Part shown: in pieces, positions 1 through 9,798 of the stretch
Layout: every line of letters begins with the position of its first letter
Position numbering within the stretch: position 1 is the first letter of the stretch
DNA from: Noviherbaspirillum sp. Root189
GTDB taxonomy: Bacteria; Pseudomonadota; Gammaproteobacteria; Burkholderiales; Burkholderiaceae_D
NCBI RefSeq assembly: GCF_001428545.1
Contig: NZ_LMHZ01000034.1
Coordinates: 4,043-55,404, forward strand
Length of the DNA: 51,362 nucleotides
Direction of reading: 5' to 3'
Program-made: the position numbers and the translations under genes
The notes under the pieces: generated by a model
What the model saw: only the letters and a program-made list of their open reading frames with translations
The model's database searches: none
What the model was told of the DNA's origin: nothing

Positions 1-441
1 TTCCAGGGCCAGTACCACGACAGCGAAACCGGTTTGCATTACAACCGCTTTCGGTACTACGATCCCGATAGCGGACGCTTCGTCAGTCAGGATCCGATTG
101 GACTGCAGGGCGGCAATAACCTCTATCAATATGCGCCCAATCCAAGTGGATGGATTGATCCCTTGGGCTTAACTTTTGAAGAGTTGGTTTCCGGTGCAGT
201 CTCTCGAACAGGAACTAAATACCAAGGGGCGGAAATCTATAAATTCAACGACAAAGTTAAAATTAATGGTATTACCTTTCGAAAGGGTGACTACTTTTAC
301 TTAGACAATTTGCACAAAGATCACTTTGAAACGTTTTCGTCAAATCATGAATCTAAGGGCGTTTTTAATTTAGATGGAAAGTTAAATGAATCAAAAACCA
401 AAAGAGCGGAAAAGCGCCGTGGCCCAGGATGCTTCTGTTGA
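1..441 (+). CDS. Rhs-family protein, C-terminal end with variable toxin tip (5' end outside window)
   Basis: The frame is open from base 1. Residues 1-50 are the Rhs-repeat-associated core ([20 protein letters not shown], then NLYQYAPNP and the end mark DPLGL). The core forms the shell that encloses a polymorphic toxin. The last ~90 residues after DPLGL are the variable tip: a basic domain with [18 protein letters not shown], followed by a [12 protein letters not shown] segment. This spacing of acidic and histidine residues recalls small colicin-like RNase domains, but I cannot assign the family firmly. The next ORF overlaps its end by 56 bp and is the expected immunity gene. The delivery route (T6SS or other) cannot be seen. 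Confidence 0.8.
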   Translation, partial: FQGQYHDSETGLHYNRFRYYDPDSGRFVSQDPIGLQGGNNLYQYAPNPSGWIDPLGLTFEELVSGAVSRTGTKYQGAEIYKFNDKVKINGITFRKGDYFYLDNLHKDHFETFSSNHESKGVFNLDGKLNESKTKRAEKRRGPGCFC

Positions 442-793
442 AGAAGCGTGGTTTCGCTTATTGCAAAATAAGGACGATAGTATTGAAACTACCTTTTGCT
501 ATAAATTATTTGAGCTAAGAATTTTTGACGAAATGTTGTTTCAAGAGCTTTGTGCAGATATGGAAAATGTGCTGCAATATTTTCCAATTGAAATCGATAG
601 GCTTAAAACCCTTGTATGGATAATTTCATGCACTTTTCGTTCAGTGTTTTCGCACTACGACAAAACTGACTTATTCACGATAGAAAACTTCGACAACAAC
701 ATTGCGGCGCGCTGGGGGGCAGACTATTGCGACCGTTTTCGATATCTCCTCGACCTCACATTTTCCATCTTGATTGCGAAATGCTCGGATTGA
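386..793 (+). CDS. Putative immunity protein for the Rhs toxin tip
   Basis: 135-residue helical, acidic, cytosolic protein with no signal peptide, rich in Phe, Leu and Trp. It starts inside the toxin-tip frame behind GGAAAG, so the two genes are translationally linked. That arrangement, plus low GC against the flanking core genes, is typical of the cognate immunity gene swapped in with an Rhs tip. I recognise no named family. The role is inferred from position only. Confidence 0.6.
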   Translation: MNQKPKERKSAVAQDASVEEAWFRLLQNKDDSIETTFCYKLFELRIFDEMLFQELCADMENVLQYFPIEIDRLKTLVWIISCTFRSVFSHYDKTDLFTIENFDNNIAARWGADYCDRFRYLLDLTFSILIAKCSD

Positions 794-932
794 GTATAGT
801 AAAAAGTGATTGTTGCTGAAACGCTTCCATCAGACTACGTTGTCCAACGAATGCGTTTTCAGGGCATCCCCATGCAACATCCATCACCCAAATAAGTTAT
901 CCTAAGCACCCCATCTTCACCGCTCAGCAACC

Positions 933-1730
933 ATGCTCAAGATCATTTCCGCCAACCTTAACGGCATTCGCTCCGCTTCCAAAAAAGGCTTTTTCGACTG
1001 GATGCAAAAGCAGTCGGCTGACTTTGTCTGCGTGCAGGAATTGAAGGCGCAGGCAGCGGATATGACGCCGGAATTTTTGTCGCCGCATAGGTACCATGGT
1101 CATTTCCACTATGCGGAGAAAAAGGGGTATTCGGGTGTGGGCGTGTATTCGCGTTATGAACCCGACGCGATTCAGATCGGCTTTGGGTGCGATGAGTTTG
1201 ATGCGGAAGGTCGTTACGTGCAATGCGATTTCGGCAAGCTGACCGTGATCTCGGTGTACTGCCCTTCAGGCTCGTCCAGCGAGGAAAGACAGCAGGCAAA
1301 GTTTCGGTTCATGGAAGTTTTTTTGCCGCATCTGCAAAAGCTGCGCGCATGCGGACAGGAGGTCGTGATCTGCGGTGACTGGAATATCGCGCATAAGGAA
1401 ATCGACCTGAAGAACTGGAAGTCGAATCAGAAGAACAGTGGCTTCCTGCCAGAAGAACGCGCATGGATGGGCAAGGTGTTTGGTGATGTAGGCTGGGTGG
1501 ATGTCTACCGCGCGCTGCATCCGGAGACCACCGGCGAAGCCTATACCTGGTGGAGCAACCGCGGACAGGCCTGGGCCAACAATGTGGGATGGCGCATTGA
1601 CTACCATGTTTCCACCCCGGCCATCGCGGCCAAGGCCAGCGCCGCAAGCATCTACAAGGATGCGCGCTTTTCCGACCATGCCCCGTTGACTGTCGAGTAC
1701 AACGGTGCGTCGGTGTTCCTGACCGCCTGA
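933..1730 (+). CDS. xthA: Exodeoxyribonuclease III
   Basis: 265 residues, full length for the ExoIII/AP-endonuclease family. Visible motifs are the N-terminal ISANLNGIRSA, the metal-binding glutamate in CVQELKAQ, the catalytic GDWNIAHKEIDLKNW near residue 150, and the C-terminal RIDYH and FSDHAPL that carry the Asp/His pair. It incises apurinic/apyrimidinic sites and degrades the 3' strand of duplex DNA in base-excision repair. It stands alone between the rhs locus and the convergent M48 peptidase gene. Confidence 0.95.
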   Translation: MLKIISANLNGIRSASKKGFFDWMQKQSADFVCVQELKAQAADMTPEFLSPHRYHGHFHYAEKKGYSGVGVYSRYEPDAIQIGFGCDEFDAEGRYVQCDFGKLTVISVYCPSGSSSEERQQAKFRFMEVFLPHLQKLRACGQEVVICGDWNIAHKEIDLKNWKSNQKNSGFLPEERAWMGKVFGDVGWVDVYRALHPETTGEAYTWWSNRGQAWANNVGWRIDYHVSTPAIAAKASAASIYKDARFSDHAPLTVEYNGASVFLTA

Positions 1731-1765
1731 GGCCGTCGGAACAGCCTACAGGGTTGCGCGCCGGT

Positions 1766-2662
1766 TCAGCGGATCGGCGCGATATCTTTCACATTGGTTT
1801 GATACGGCGGCAGCGCGGTCGGCTGCACGCCCTTGACCTTCGCATACAGCGGCATGACCGAAGGCAGGTGCCGTTCCATTTCGGCGATACGGCTCTTGCC
1901 TGCCGGGTGAGTGGAAAACCATTGCGGCGTATTGCTCTTGCTTACCATGCCCATCTTGCGCCAAAGCGCGACACCGGCACGCGGGTCATAGCCGGCGCGG
2001 GCGACGATATCAAGGCCAACGAGATCAGCTTCGGTTTCGTCATCACGAGAAAATTTCAGCATCGTCAGATTGGCAAGGCCGCCGGTGGCGGCGCCAGCAA
2101 GATTGGGGTCAATGCCGAGGAACGCCGACAGGCCGAGACCGGCGATCTTCGCGCCGGCACTCGCCAGGCCCGACTTGGCCGCGCGCTCGCGCCCGTGTTC
2201 ACGCAGTGCATGCGCGATTTCATGGCCCATCACGATGGCGGCTTCGTCATCGGTGAGTTTGAGATCGGTGATGATGCCATTGAAAAAGGCGATCTTCCCA
2301 CCCGGCATGCAGAAGGCATTGATCTCCTTCGAGCCGATCAGGTTGACTTCCCATTTCCACTGTGCGGCGCGTTCATTCCACCGGACCGCATGAGGAATCA
2401 GGTCTTTGGCGATCTTGCGCAACCTCTGCACCTGCGGATGGTCGTCCGGTGCCAGCGCGCGATGCTGGGTGGCCTGCTGCTTAATGCTGTTGTACTGCTG
2501 CACTGCCGCTGCCTCCAGTTCTTCTTCCGAGACAAGGTTACGCAGAGACGACATTTTGTCGACCTTCACCCCATCCGCACTGACTTCATCCTTTGCGAAG
2601 GAGGGCGGCGCGAGCGAGGCCAAGGCCGCCAGAGTGAAAATCAGGGGGGCAGACAGATTCAT
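1766..2662 (-). CDS. M48-family periplasmic metalloprotease
   Basis: 298 residues with a clear Sec signal peptide (hydrophobic run ending PPSFA). The zinc-binding helix is MGHEIAHAL (HExxH) near residue 145, and the third ligand region follows in DDETEADLVGLDI. The M48 C-terminal helix has FSTHPAGKSRIAEME. Homologues in the BepA/LoiP group degrade misfolded outer-membrane proteins in the periplasm; that role here is inferred. Its ATG overlaps the stop of the upstream transporter gene by 4 bp, making it the last gene of the metX operon. Confidence 0.9.
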   Translation of the reverse strand: MNLSAPLIFTLAALASLAPPSFAKDEVSADGVKVDKMSSLRNLVSEEELEAAAVQQYNSIKQQATQHRALAPDDHPQVQRLRKIAKDLIPHAVRWNERAAQWKWEVNLIGSKEINAFCMPGGKIAFFNGIITDLKLTDDEAAIVMGHEIAHALREHGRERAAKSGLASAGAKIAGLGLSAFLGIDPNLAGAATGGLANLTMLKFSRDDETEADLVGLDIVARAGYDPRAGVALWRKMGMVSKSNTPQWFSTHPAGKSRIAEMERHLPSVMPLYAKVKGVQPTALPPYQTNVKDIAPIR

Positions 2663-4170
2663 GTTCGAGACTCCTCGGAAGACTTCAGCACGGACTTAAT
2701 CCATGGCAGCAAGGCATAGGCCGGAAAGGCAAGAATGAAGGTCAGCGCGAAGTAGGCAGCGTATCCCATTTCCTGTGCCCCGATGCCGCCAGCCCATCCT
2801 GCGATGGAACGTGAAAAGGCAAAGATCGAAGATAGGATTGCATATTCTGTCGTGGCACGCGATTTGTCGACGATCGCCATCAGGAAGGCAAGGAAAGCGG
2901 CAGTGCCGAGGCCACCGGTAAACGACTCGATTGCGCTTGCGCTGTACATGAGTACTTGATGAGCGGTAGCGATGTCGGCACCTTGGGTTGCGCGCGGGAT
3001 GAAGTAGGCGGCGGCGACATACCCAACGTTCGACAAGGCCTGCCACAGGCCAAGCACCCAGAGCGCTTTGAAGATGCCGGCGCGGTCGGTGTACCAGCCG
3101 CCGATGATGCCGCCGGCAATCGACAGGCCAAGGCCGAGATTGACCGAGACCAGGCCGATCTGCGTATTGGTGAAGCCGCTGTCGACCCAGAAGGGCTTGA
3201 TCATGAAGCCGATCGAGGAATCGGCCAGCTTGAAGATCAGAATGAAACCGATCAACAGCAGCGCATGCGGCTTGTTGAGCAGGGAAACGATCGCGCCGAA
3301 CATCGGCCCCTTGGCAGAGGCCGCCGACAACTGCTCAGACTGGCCGCGTATGCCCTTGGTGAACAGGATGGCCGACAGGAGAATCAGCCCGACCGGTGCG
3401 CCGCCCTTGAACCACCATGCGCTCTTATAGGGCTTGATCCATTCGGCATCAAGTACACCCAGCACCGGCCACACCAAACCGCCGATGAACAGCAGCAGTG
3501 CCATGATCAGCATCGGTTGCTGCGCGAGCGCCGACATTTCGCTGCTCAGGCTGGCCGGCGCATCACGTGCCGGACGCGGCGGCTCCTTCGGTGCGAAGAG
3601 ACTGAACGCGGCGATGATGAGGAACAGGACCGAGGCCAGGCCGTAGGTCGAAGTCCACCCGGCCACATCGGAGAACCACAGCAGGATGCCGGCGGCAAGC
3701 ATGCCAACCCGATAAAAGCCGATACGAAATCCGTTAGCCAGGCCGAGCTCGCGCTTGTCGAGCTGCTCGATGGTATAGCCGTCGATGGCGATGTCATTGG
3801 TTGCCGACAGCGCGGTGAAGGCACCGATGGCGAACCAGACCCATGGGCCGAATCCCGCCTCGCGTGCGCAAATGATCATTACGATGCCCATGCCGACATC
3901 GGCGGCGGCCATCCAATAGCGATGGCGGCGGGTAAAGTCGATCAGCGGCGCCCACAGGAACTTCAGCGTCCAGGAAAGGCCAAGCAGACTGAGCAGTCCG
4001 ATCTTCGACAGCTCGATGCCCTGTTGCCGGAAGTACACCGGGAACAGATCGAAAAACAACCCAAGCGGAAAGCCTTCTGAAAAATACATCAGGCTGATCC
4101 AGAATAGCTTGGAACGGAGAAGCTTCGGGGGTGCTGCGGTGGTAGCAGCCTGACTGGCGGGAACGCTCAT
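2659..4170 (-). CDS. AmpG-like MFS permease
   Basis: 503 residues with 12-14 hydrophobic segments. The N-terminus has the AmpG-type signature SEGFPLGLFFDLFPVYFRQQ, and DIAIDGYTIEQLD follows near residue 130, as in muropeptide permeases. AmpG proteins import anhydromuropeptides across the inner membrane for cell-wall recycling, so a recycling substrate is likely but not proven. It starts in a 4-bp overlap with the metW stop and ends in a 4-bp overlap with the M48 gene, so all are co-translated with the methionine genes. Confidence 0.85.
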   Translation of the reverse strand: MSVPASQAATTAAPPKLLRSKLFWISLMYFSEGFPLGLFFDLFPVYFRQQGIELSKIGLLSLLGLSWTLKFLWAPLIDFTRRHRYWMAAADVGMGIVMIICAREAGFGPWVWFAIGAFTALSATNDIAIDGYTIEQLDKRELGLANGFRIGFYRVGMLAAGILLWFSDVAGWTSTYGLASVLFLIIAAFSLFAPKEPPRPARDAPASLSSEMSALAQQPMLIMALLLFIGGLVWPVLGVLDAEWIKPYKSAWWFKGGAPVGLILLSAILFTKGIRGQSEQLSAASAKGPMFGAIVSLLNKPHALLLIGFILIFKLADSSIGFMIKPFWVDSGFTNTQIGLVSVNLGLGLSIAGGIIGGWYTDRAGIFKALWVLGLWQALSNVGYVAAAYFIPRATQGADIATAHQVLMYSASAIESFTGGLGTAAFLAFLMAIVDKSRATTEYAILSSIFAFSRSIAGWAGGIGAQEMGYAAYFALTFILAFPAYALLPWIKSVLKSSEESRT

Positions 4171-4778
4171 GCGGGAGATTTCTTACGTAATCGAAACACG
4201 GCAAGACTACCACGCCAGTTCGGAAGAAACGTCACGGGCTTGCCTTCGTGCAACGCTATGCACTCGAGCACTTCGAGCCCCACTTCATTGGCAAGTTCCT
4301 GAAAATCGTAAATAGTTGCGCAGCGGACATTCGGCGTGTCATACCACTCATACGGCAGCGATTTCGACACCGGCATCCTTCCCCCCATCAGCGCCATCCG
4401 GTGTGGCCAATATGCAAAGTTAGGGAATGACACAATAGCCTCGCGTCCGACCCGCGCGATATCACGCAGCACGCCCTCAACATTCTTCATCATCTGCAGT
4501 GCGGACAGGCATAACACGGCGTCGAATGCATTTTCTTCAAACATCGCCAGCCCGCCTTCGAGGTCTTGCTGGATGACCGCAACGCCACGCTCTACGCACA
4601 ATGGAATCTTTTCATCATCGATCTCGACGCCGTAACCAATGCAGTGCTTGTCGGTCTGCAAATACTCGAGCATCACGCCATCACCGCAACCGAGGTCCAG
4701 TACATGCGATGCGTCGCGCACCCAGTGTGCAATAAAGGCAAGGTCGGCGCGCAGCACGCTCAGTTCACGGAAGTTCAT
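4167..4778 (-). CDS. metW: Methionine biosynthesis protein MetW
   Basis: 203 residues from the chosen ATG, which overlaps the metX stop as ATGA and is preceded by AGGAGA. A longer upstream start would intrude into metX. SAM-dependent methyltransferase-like fold: [15 protein letters not shown] (motif I) near residue 27, and the MetW hallmark [12 protein letters not shown] around 115. MetW partners MetX in homoserine activation in many proteobacteria. The metX-metW order is the usual one. Confidence 0.95.
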   Translation of the reverse strand: MNFRELSVLRADLAFIAHWVRDASHVLDLGCGDGVMLEYLQTDKHCIGYGVEIDDEKIPLCVERGVAVIQQDLEGGLAMFEENAFDAVLCLSALQMMKNVEGVLRDIARVGREAIVSFPNFAYWPHRMALMGGRMPVSKSLPYEWYDTPNVRCATIYDFQELANEVGLEVLECIALHEGKPVTFLPNWRGSLAVFRLRKKSPA

Positions 4779-5920
4779 GCGTGTCTCCTGTCGATGTCCT
4801 GCCATACCCGTTCATAGTAGGCGCGCACGGTATTCATGTAACGTTGGTCCTCCAGCAGGAAAGCATCATGCCCATGCGGCGCATCGATCTCCGCATACGA
4901 CACCTTGCGTTTGTTCTTTACCAGCGCCTGCACGATTTCACGGCTGCGCTCCGGCGAGAAGCGCCAGTCGGTGGTAAACGAAACGAGCAGGAATTGCGCC
5001 TGCGTATTGGCCAGCGCCTTGGCAAGGTCGTCGCCATATTCGCGGGCCGGGTCGAAATAGTCCAGCGCCTTGGTGATCAGCAGGTAGGTATTGGCATCGA
5101 AGTATTCGGAAAACTTGTCGCCTTGGTAGCGCAGGTAAGACTCGATTTCGAAATCGATACCGAACCCGAATTGATAGCCGCCATTGCGCAGTTCACGCCC
5201 GAATTTTTCGGCCATGCTGTCATCGGACAGGTAGGTGATATGGCCGACCATGCGGGCGACGCGCAGGCCGCGCTTGGGCACCACGCCATGTGCGTAGAAA
5301 TCGCCGCCATGGAAATCCGGATCGGTCAGGATCGCCTGCCGCGCCACGTCGTTGAAGGCGATGTTTTGCGCGGACAGCCTGGGCGTCGATGCGATGACGA
5401 TGCAATGGCGCAGGCGCTCCGGAAAAATCATGCTCCAGGCCAGCGCCTGCATGCCGCCGAGCGAACCGCCCATCACCGCGGCGAACTGACGGATGCCGAG
5501 CGCATCCGCAAGGCGCGCTTGCGCACGCACCCAGTCTTCGACGGTAACGACGGGAAACTCCGCGCCATAGGGTTTGCCGGTGGCCGGATTGATATCCATC
5601 GGACCGGTCGAACCGAAACAGGAACCCGGGTTGTTGACACCGATGACGAAGAAGCGATCGGTATCGAGCGGCTTGCCGGGGCCGACCATGTTATCCCACC
5701 AGCCGACATTCTTGCTGCCGTCCGCACCTTCGTACATGCCAGCCACATGATGCGAGGCATTGAGCGCATGGCAGATCAGGACCGCATTGGAGCGGTCGGC
5801 GTTGAGCGTGCCATAGGTTTCATACACGAGCTTGTAGTCGGCCAGCGACGCGCCGCTCGATAGCGGCAACGGCTCGGGAAATTGCATGGATTGCGGCGTT
5901 ACGATTCCAACAGATGACAT
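4775..5920 (-). CDS. metX: Homoserine O-acyltransferase MetX
   Basis: 381 residues, full length. Alpha/beta-hydrolase fold with the nucleophile elbow [12 protein letters not shown] near residue 158, an Asp in the [12 protein letters not shown] segment, and the catalytic His in APHGHDAFL near residue 350. It transfers an acyl group to homoserine as the first step of methionine synthesis. Succinyl versus acetyl specificity cannot be told by eye; proteobacterial enzymes paired with MetW are often succinyl-specific. It is the first gene of the four-gene operon and lies behind a SAM-II-like riboswitch. Confidence 0.95.
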   Translation of the reverse strand: MSSVGIVTPQSMQFPEPLPLSSGASLADYKLVYETYGTLNADRSNAVLICHALNASHHVAGMYEGADGSKNVGWWDNMVGPGKPLDTDRFFVIGVNNPGSCFGSTGPMDINPATGKPYGAEFPVVTVEDWVRAQARLADALGIRQFAAVMGGSLGGMQALAWSMIFPERLRHCIVIASTPRLSAQNIAFNDVARQAILTDPDFHGGDFYAHGVVPKRGLRVARMVGHITYLSDDSMAEKFGRELRNGGYQFGFGIDFEIESYLRYQGDKFSEYFDANTYLLITKALDYFDPAREYGDDLAKALANTQAQFLLVSFTTDWRFSPERSREIVQALVKNKRKVSYAEIDAPHGHDAFLLEDQRYMNTVRAYYERVWQDIDRRHA

Positions 5921-6065
5921 AGTCGTCCAAAAAGAAACTGCTCCGCGTGTCGAAGGCGAATAATGAATAGTGAATGGCGCATAGCGGGTGGCGCAAAGCC
6001 ATCAACCACAGTCCATCGACCAGCCACCATCGACCATCGACAGGCGTCAAGGTTTTTCCGGGCTA

Positions 6066-6103
6066 AAAACAAAAAAGCCCGATAGCTGACAGCTTATCGG
6101 GCT
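6066..6103 (-). terminator. Intrinsic terminator between SAM-II aptamer and metX
   Basis: On the minus strand, arms AGCCCGATAAGCTG and CAGCTATCGGGCT form a long hairpin with one bulge, followed directly by TTTTTTGTTTTT. It lies downstream of the aptamer and about 145 nt upstream of metX, so it is the likely expression platform for transcriptional attenuation when SAM is bound. Confidence 0.85.
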
Positions 6104-6126
6104 AAATTGGGGCGCAAAGGCAAGCA

Positions 6127-6180
6127 CGCTTTAGCCGTATTTATTACGCGCCCGCAAGCTGATTATCAAATCGGCGCATT
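6127..6180 (-). promoter_or_regulatory. SAM-II type riboswitch aptamer upstream of metX
   Basis: The minus strand reads GCGCCGATTT, then a loop, then CTTGCGGGCGCG, followed by TAATAAATACGGCTAAA. GCGCC pairs with GGCGC as P1. The A/U-rich tail ending in GCTAAA matches the SAM-II consensus tail (remembered form UGAUAAAUGUAGCUAAA), which forms the pseudoknot that holds S-adenosylmethionine. Position before metX and the downstream intrinsic terminator support the call. A covariance-model search with the SAM-II model would decide it. Confidence 0.85.
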
Positions 6181-6537
6181 GCGTAAGAATAACTAAGTCG
6201 GATGACACAGTCAAACGTCAAACCGCACGCGGGAAGCTACAGGCGTGTGTTAGCAAGACTCCAAGCCATGCTTAAACTAGTCATCTGCGTACCAGGACCG
6301 AAAGCATCACGGCAACGATGATAAAACAGCAATTCTGGCAATTCGGGCGACCAGCATGCTATCGGACAACCCCAGCTAGAGAATTCTCAATCCCGCCCCA
6401 AAAAGCAGCGACCGAAAGCAAACTGCAAGCTAGTGTGAATTAAAGTAGAGATAAGTATAAAGAAACGGCGCATGAACCCGGGCGCCAGTCATACCAACAA
6501 CCGGGGTTATCAGTTCAAGGAAAACAGGAGCAAAGAC
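6181..6537. other. Intergenic region between metX leader and tctC
   Basis: 357 bp between two divergent units. It should hold the metX promoter (minus strand, beyond the riboswitch) and the tctC promoter (plus strand). An A/T-rich stretch near 6438-6460 could hold a -10 element for tctC, but no convincing -35/-10 pair is visible. No other gene is supported. Confidence 0.4.
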
Positions 6538-7518
6538 ATGAAATCAGGAAAATTTACTTCCCTTACCCGCCTGCTGGCCACCTCGGTGACCGCGCTCGGC
6601 CTGCTGGCCGCAGGTCCCGCGCTGGCGATCGACAGCATCAAGATGCTGGTGCCGGCGAACCCGGGCGGTGGCTGGGATCAGACCGGTCGTGGTTTGCAGC
6701 ACGCGCTGCAACAGAATGATATCGTCAAAAAAGTCCAGGTGGACAACAAGGGCGGTGCCGCAGGCACGATTGGCCTGGCGCAGTTCGTCAACTCTTCCAA
6801 GGGAGACGGCAACGCATTGCTGGTCGGCGGCAGCGTAATGGTGGGCGGCATCGCTCTCAACAAGTCGCCGGTCAACCTGTCCCAGGTCACCCCGATCGCC
6901 CGCCTGACCGGCGAGTACGATGTGCTGGTGGTGCCCGCAAGCTCGCCGATCAAGTCATTGAAAGAACTGATTGCGCAGTTCAAGGCCAATCCGGGCAGCG
7001 TGTCCTGGGGTGGCGGTTCTGCTGGCGGCACCGATCACATCATCGTCGCGATGATCGCCCAGGCAACCGGCGTCGATGCTTCCAAGATCAACTACATCCC
7101 GTTCGCGGGCGGCGGTGAAGCGCAGGCTGCGATCATGGGCGGTCATGTCACCGTCGGACTGTCCGGATATAACGAGTTCGCCGGCCAGATCGAATCCAAG
7201 AAGCTGCGTCCGATCGCCGTGACATCGGGCAAGCGCCTGCCGGGCATCGATGTGCCGACCCTGAAGGAGCAAGGCGTTGACGTCGAGCTGGCTAACTGGC
7301 GTGCAGTGTTTGGCGCCCCCGGCATCAATGAGCAGCAAAAGAAAGACTTGATCGCCGCCGTTGAGAAGGCAGTGCGCAGCAAAACCTGGCAAGACCTGCT
7401 GGCCAAGAACGGCTGGAGTGACGCCTATATGGCAGGCGATGAATTCAAGACCTATCTGACCAACGAAATCACCAAGACCGAACAGATCATGACCAGCCTC
7501 GGTCTGGTAAAGAAGTAA
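6538..7518 (+). CDS. tctC: Tripartite tricarboxylate transporter substrate-binding protein (TctC/Bug family)
   Basis: 326 residues from ATG 6538, which has AGGAG nine bases upstream; an in-frame ATG at 6472 lacks a ribosome site and would put extra residues before the signal peptide. The signal peptide ends near GPALA. The mature protein begins IDSIKMLVPANPGGGWDQTG, the Bug-family first strand and ligand-binding loop. GGAAGTIG and FAGGGEAQAAIMGGHV are also family motifs. It binds a carboxylate in the periplasm and delivers it to TctAB. The substrate is not predictable here. Confidence 0.93.
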   Translation: MKSGKFTSLTRLLATSVTALGLLAAGPALAIDSIKMLVPANPGGGWDQTGRGLQHALQQNDIVKKVQVDNKGGAAGTIGLAQFVNSSKGDGNALLVGGSVMVGGIALNKSPVNLSQVTPIARLTGEYDVLVVPASSPIKSLKELIAQFKANPGSVSWGGGSAGGTDHIIVAMIAQATGVDASKINYIPFAGGGEAQAAIMGGHVTVGLSGYNEFAGQIESKKLRPIAVTSGKRLPGIDVPTLKEQGVDVELANWRAVFGAPGINEQQKKDLIAAVEKAVRSKTWQDLLAKNGWSDAYMAGDEFKTYLTNEITKTEQIMTSLGLVKK

Positions 7519-7550
7519 TCACAACCACGAGCTGCATTACGCAGCGCATT

Positions 7551-7590
7551 GCGTGAACCCGGCCACCGTGGGTGGCATGTGGTTCACCGC
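7551..7590 (+). other. Intercistronic stem-loop between tctC and tctB
   Basis: GCGTGAACC and GGTTCACCGC pair as an outer stem, with CCACC / GGTGG as an inner stem. There is no T-run, so it is not an ordinary terminator. A stem-loop after a binding-protein gene commonly protects that part of the mRNA and gives more binding protein than permease; this role is inferred. Confidence 0.55.
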
Positions 7591-7680
7591 TTCAAGCTGC
7601 GCAACCCGGAACCTCAGTAAACCTGTCGTTCCGGCATTCGTCCCACTTGGTATTCGTAGTCTTCACTTCTAGGTGACAAC

Positions 7681-8163
7681 ATGACATCTCGTTCTCCCAT
7701 CGTATTCGGAGAGCTACTGGCCGCCCTCGGCCTGGCCGGACTGGGCATCTACACCCTGATCGGGACGCAAGCCATATCCGCCGGCGGCGGCTATGCGCAG
7801 ATCGGCCCGCGTGCCTTTCCCTACCTGATCGGAGCCGGGCTGGTGATCCTCGGCGGCATCCTGTGCTGGCAAGCGGTTTCCGGGGGCTGGCGCAACGTGC
7901 CGCAGGATGAAGCGCACGATACCCCCGACTGGCTGGCTTTTGGCATCCTGACCGCCGGCGTGCTGCTGCACATGGCGGCGATCGGCTGGGCCGGATTCAT
8001 CCTGGCCTCGACTTTCCTGTTCATCCTGATTGCACGCGGCTTCGGCAGCCGCAAGCTGCTGCGCGACATCCTGGTCGGTGCGGTGCTGTCGGCCGCCGCC
8101 TACTTTATCTTTACCCTGGGGCTGGGCTTGAACCTGCCTGCCGGCTTGCTCGGAGGCCTGTAA
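7681..8163 (+). CDS. tctB: Tripartite tricarboxylate transporter small membrane subunit TctB
   Basis: 160 residues with four hydrophobic segments (around residues 8-28, 38-60, 82-105 and 125-155). This is the usual size and topology of TctB, the small subunit that partners TctA in the inner membrane. The ATG follows GGTGAC and the gene ends 2 bp before tctA. Identity rests on topology and the tctC-tctB-tctA order. Confidence 0.9.
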   Translation: MTSRSPIVFGELLAALGLAGLGIYTLIGTQAISAGGGYAQIGPRAFPYLIGAGLVILGGILCWQAVSGGWRNVPQDEAHDTPDWLAFGILTAGVLLHMAAIGWAGFILASTFLFILIARGFGSRKLLRDILVGAVLSAAAYFIFTLGLGLNLPAGLLGGL

Positions 8164-8165
8164 TC

Positions 8166-9686
8166 ATGGACACCATGAACGCTTTGCTGTCCGGTTTTGC
8201 AGTCGCCATGACCTTGCAGAACCTGCTGCTCGGACTTATCGGCGTCACACTCGGCACGCTGGTCGGCGTATTGCCGGGCGTCGGCCCCGCATTAACCGTC
8301 GCCTTGCTGCTGCCGGCCACCGCCAGCCTGGATCCGACCGGCGCGCTGATCATGTTTGCCGGCATCTATTACGGCGCGATGTACGGCGGCTCCACGACCT
8401 CCATCCTGCTCAACACACCGGGCGAGTCGGCCACGATCGTCACTGCGCTCGAAGGCAACCTGATGGCCAAGAAAGGCCGTGCCGGACCCGCGCTGTCAAC
8501 CTCGGCCATCGGCTCGTTTGTCGCCGGGACCATTTCGGTCATCATGCTGACCGCGGTCGCACCGCTGGTAGTCAACCTCGCATTGAAATTCGGTCCGGTA
8601 GAATATTTCTCCGTCATGGTACTGGCATTCATCACGGTGTCGACCTTGCTGGGCTCGTCCATGGCGCGCGGTCTTGCCAGCCTGTTCTTCGGCCTGTGGA
8701 TTGGCCTGATCGGCATCGACGGCCAGACGGGTCAGCCCCGCTTCACGATGGGCATCCCGGAATTGCTGGATGGCATTGATGTGGTTGTTGCGGCGGTCGG
8801 CTTGTTTGCGGTTGGCGAAACGCTCTACCTCGCGACCTACCTCAACAAAACCGCGGACGTGATCGAGCAGGTGAAAGGTTCGATCTGGATGTCGAAGTCC
8901 GACTGGGCGCGCTCCTGGAAACCCTGGCTGCGCGGCAGCGTGCTTGGCTTCCCGATCGGCGCGATGCCTGCTGGCGGCGCCGAGATCCCCACCTTCCTGT
9001 CGTATGCCATCGAGAAAAAGCTAAGCAAGCATCCGGAAGAATTCGGCCATGGCGCGATCGAAGGCGTCGCCGGTCCGGAGGCGGCCAACAATGCATCGAG
9101 CACGGGCACGCTGGCAATGCTGCTGACGATCGGCTTGCCAACGTCAGCAACGGCGGCTATCGTGCTGGCCGCATTCCAGCAATATGGCCTGCAACCCGGC
9201 CCGCTGCTGTTTGAGAGCCAGCCTCAGCTGGTCTGGGGTCTGATTGCATCAATGTATATCGGCAATGTGCTGCTGCTGGTGCTCAACCTGCCGCTGGTCG
9301 GTTTGTGGATCAAGCTGCTGTCGATCCCGCGTCCGCTTCTGTACGGCGGCATTCTGATCTTTGCCACGCTGGGCGCCTACGGCTTGCGCAATTCCTGGTT
9401 CGACCTGCTGCTGCTCTACATCATCGGCCTGATCGGCTTCGTGATGCGTCGTTATGACATACCGGTAGCGCCGACTATCGTCGGCATGATTCTCGGTCCG
9501 GTCGCGGAACAGCAATTGCGGCGCTCCCTGTCGATCAGCCAGGGAGATCCGTCAGTGTTCTTCACGCATCCGATTTCGGCGACAGTGCTGGGCATTACCC
9601 TGCTGTTGCTGATCGCCCCACCCCTGTGGAAGCGGCTCAGTGCGAGGAGGCATCCTCCTGCGGGAAAGGCTACAGCGGCGCCTTGA
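8166..9686 (+). CDS. tctA: Tripartite tricarboxylate transporter large permease TctA
   Basis: 506 residues with about 11-12 membrane segments. TctA signatures include [17 protein letters not shown] near residue 37, [20 protein letters not shown] near 70, and the second half-repeat with [21 protein letters not shown] and GPEAANNA near 300. It forms the channel that moves the TctC-bound carboxylate inward using ion gradients. Last gene of the operon, followed by a strong bidirectional terminator. Confidence 0.95.
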   Translation: MDTMNALLSGFAVAMTLQNLLLGLIGVTLGTLVGVLPGVGPALTVALLLPATASLDPTGALIMFAGIYYGAMYGGSTTSILLNTPGESATIVTALEGNLMAKKGRAGPALSTSAIGSFVAGTISVIMLTAVAPLVVNLALKFGPVEYFSVMVLAFITVSTLLGSSMARGLASLFFGLWIGLIGIDGQTGQPRFTMGIPELLDGIDVVVAAVGLFAVGETLYLATYLNKTADVIEQVKGSIWMSKSDWARSWKPWLRGSVLGFPIGAMPAGGAEIPTFLSYAIEKKLSKHPEEFGHGAIEGVAGPEAANNASSTGTLAMLLTIGLPTSATAAIVLAAFQQYGLQPGPLLFESQPQLVWGLIASMYIGNVLLLVLNLPLVGLWIKLLSIPRPLLYGGILIFATLGAYGLRNSWFDLLLLYIIGLIGFVMRRYDIPVAPTIVGMILGPVAEQQLRRSLSISQGDPSVFFTHPISATVLGITLLLLIAPPLWKRLSARRHPPAGKATAAP

Positions 9687-9721
9687 AAAAGGCGACCTCC
9701 CTACCGCGGGTAGGGCGCAAA

Positions 9722-9756
9722 AACGAAAGGGCCCTGCGGGGCCCTTTCGTTTTCAT
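9722..9756. terminator. Bidirectional intrinsic terminator between tctA and ptsI
   Basis: AACGAAAGGGCCC, loop TGCG, then GGGCCCTTTCGTTTTC is a perfect 13-bp stem. It has a T-rich tail on the plus strand and a matching A-rich start that serves the minus strand. It separates the convergent tct and ptsI transcripts. Confidence 0.9.
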
Positions 9757-9798
9757 TGCAGCGTGCCGCACTGCATGATCCGCAAGCTTGATCTCAGC

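Noticed and set aside
781-800. GGATTGAGTA near the end of the Rhs immunity gene, similar to the shared motif block
   Set aside because: The CGGTTT block is missing at the required spacing, the site overlaps a stop codon in the core chromosome, and only nine bases match. Probably chance.
2956-4080. Long plus-strand ORF (374 codons) opposite the MFS gene
   Set aside because: It mirrors codon bias on the opposite strand of a high-GC gene, has no ribosome site or protein family features, and the minus-strand MFS gene is clear. The same holds for 1754-2719, 4781-5863, 9640-10656 and 13645-14841.
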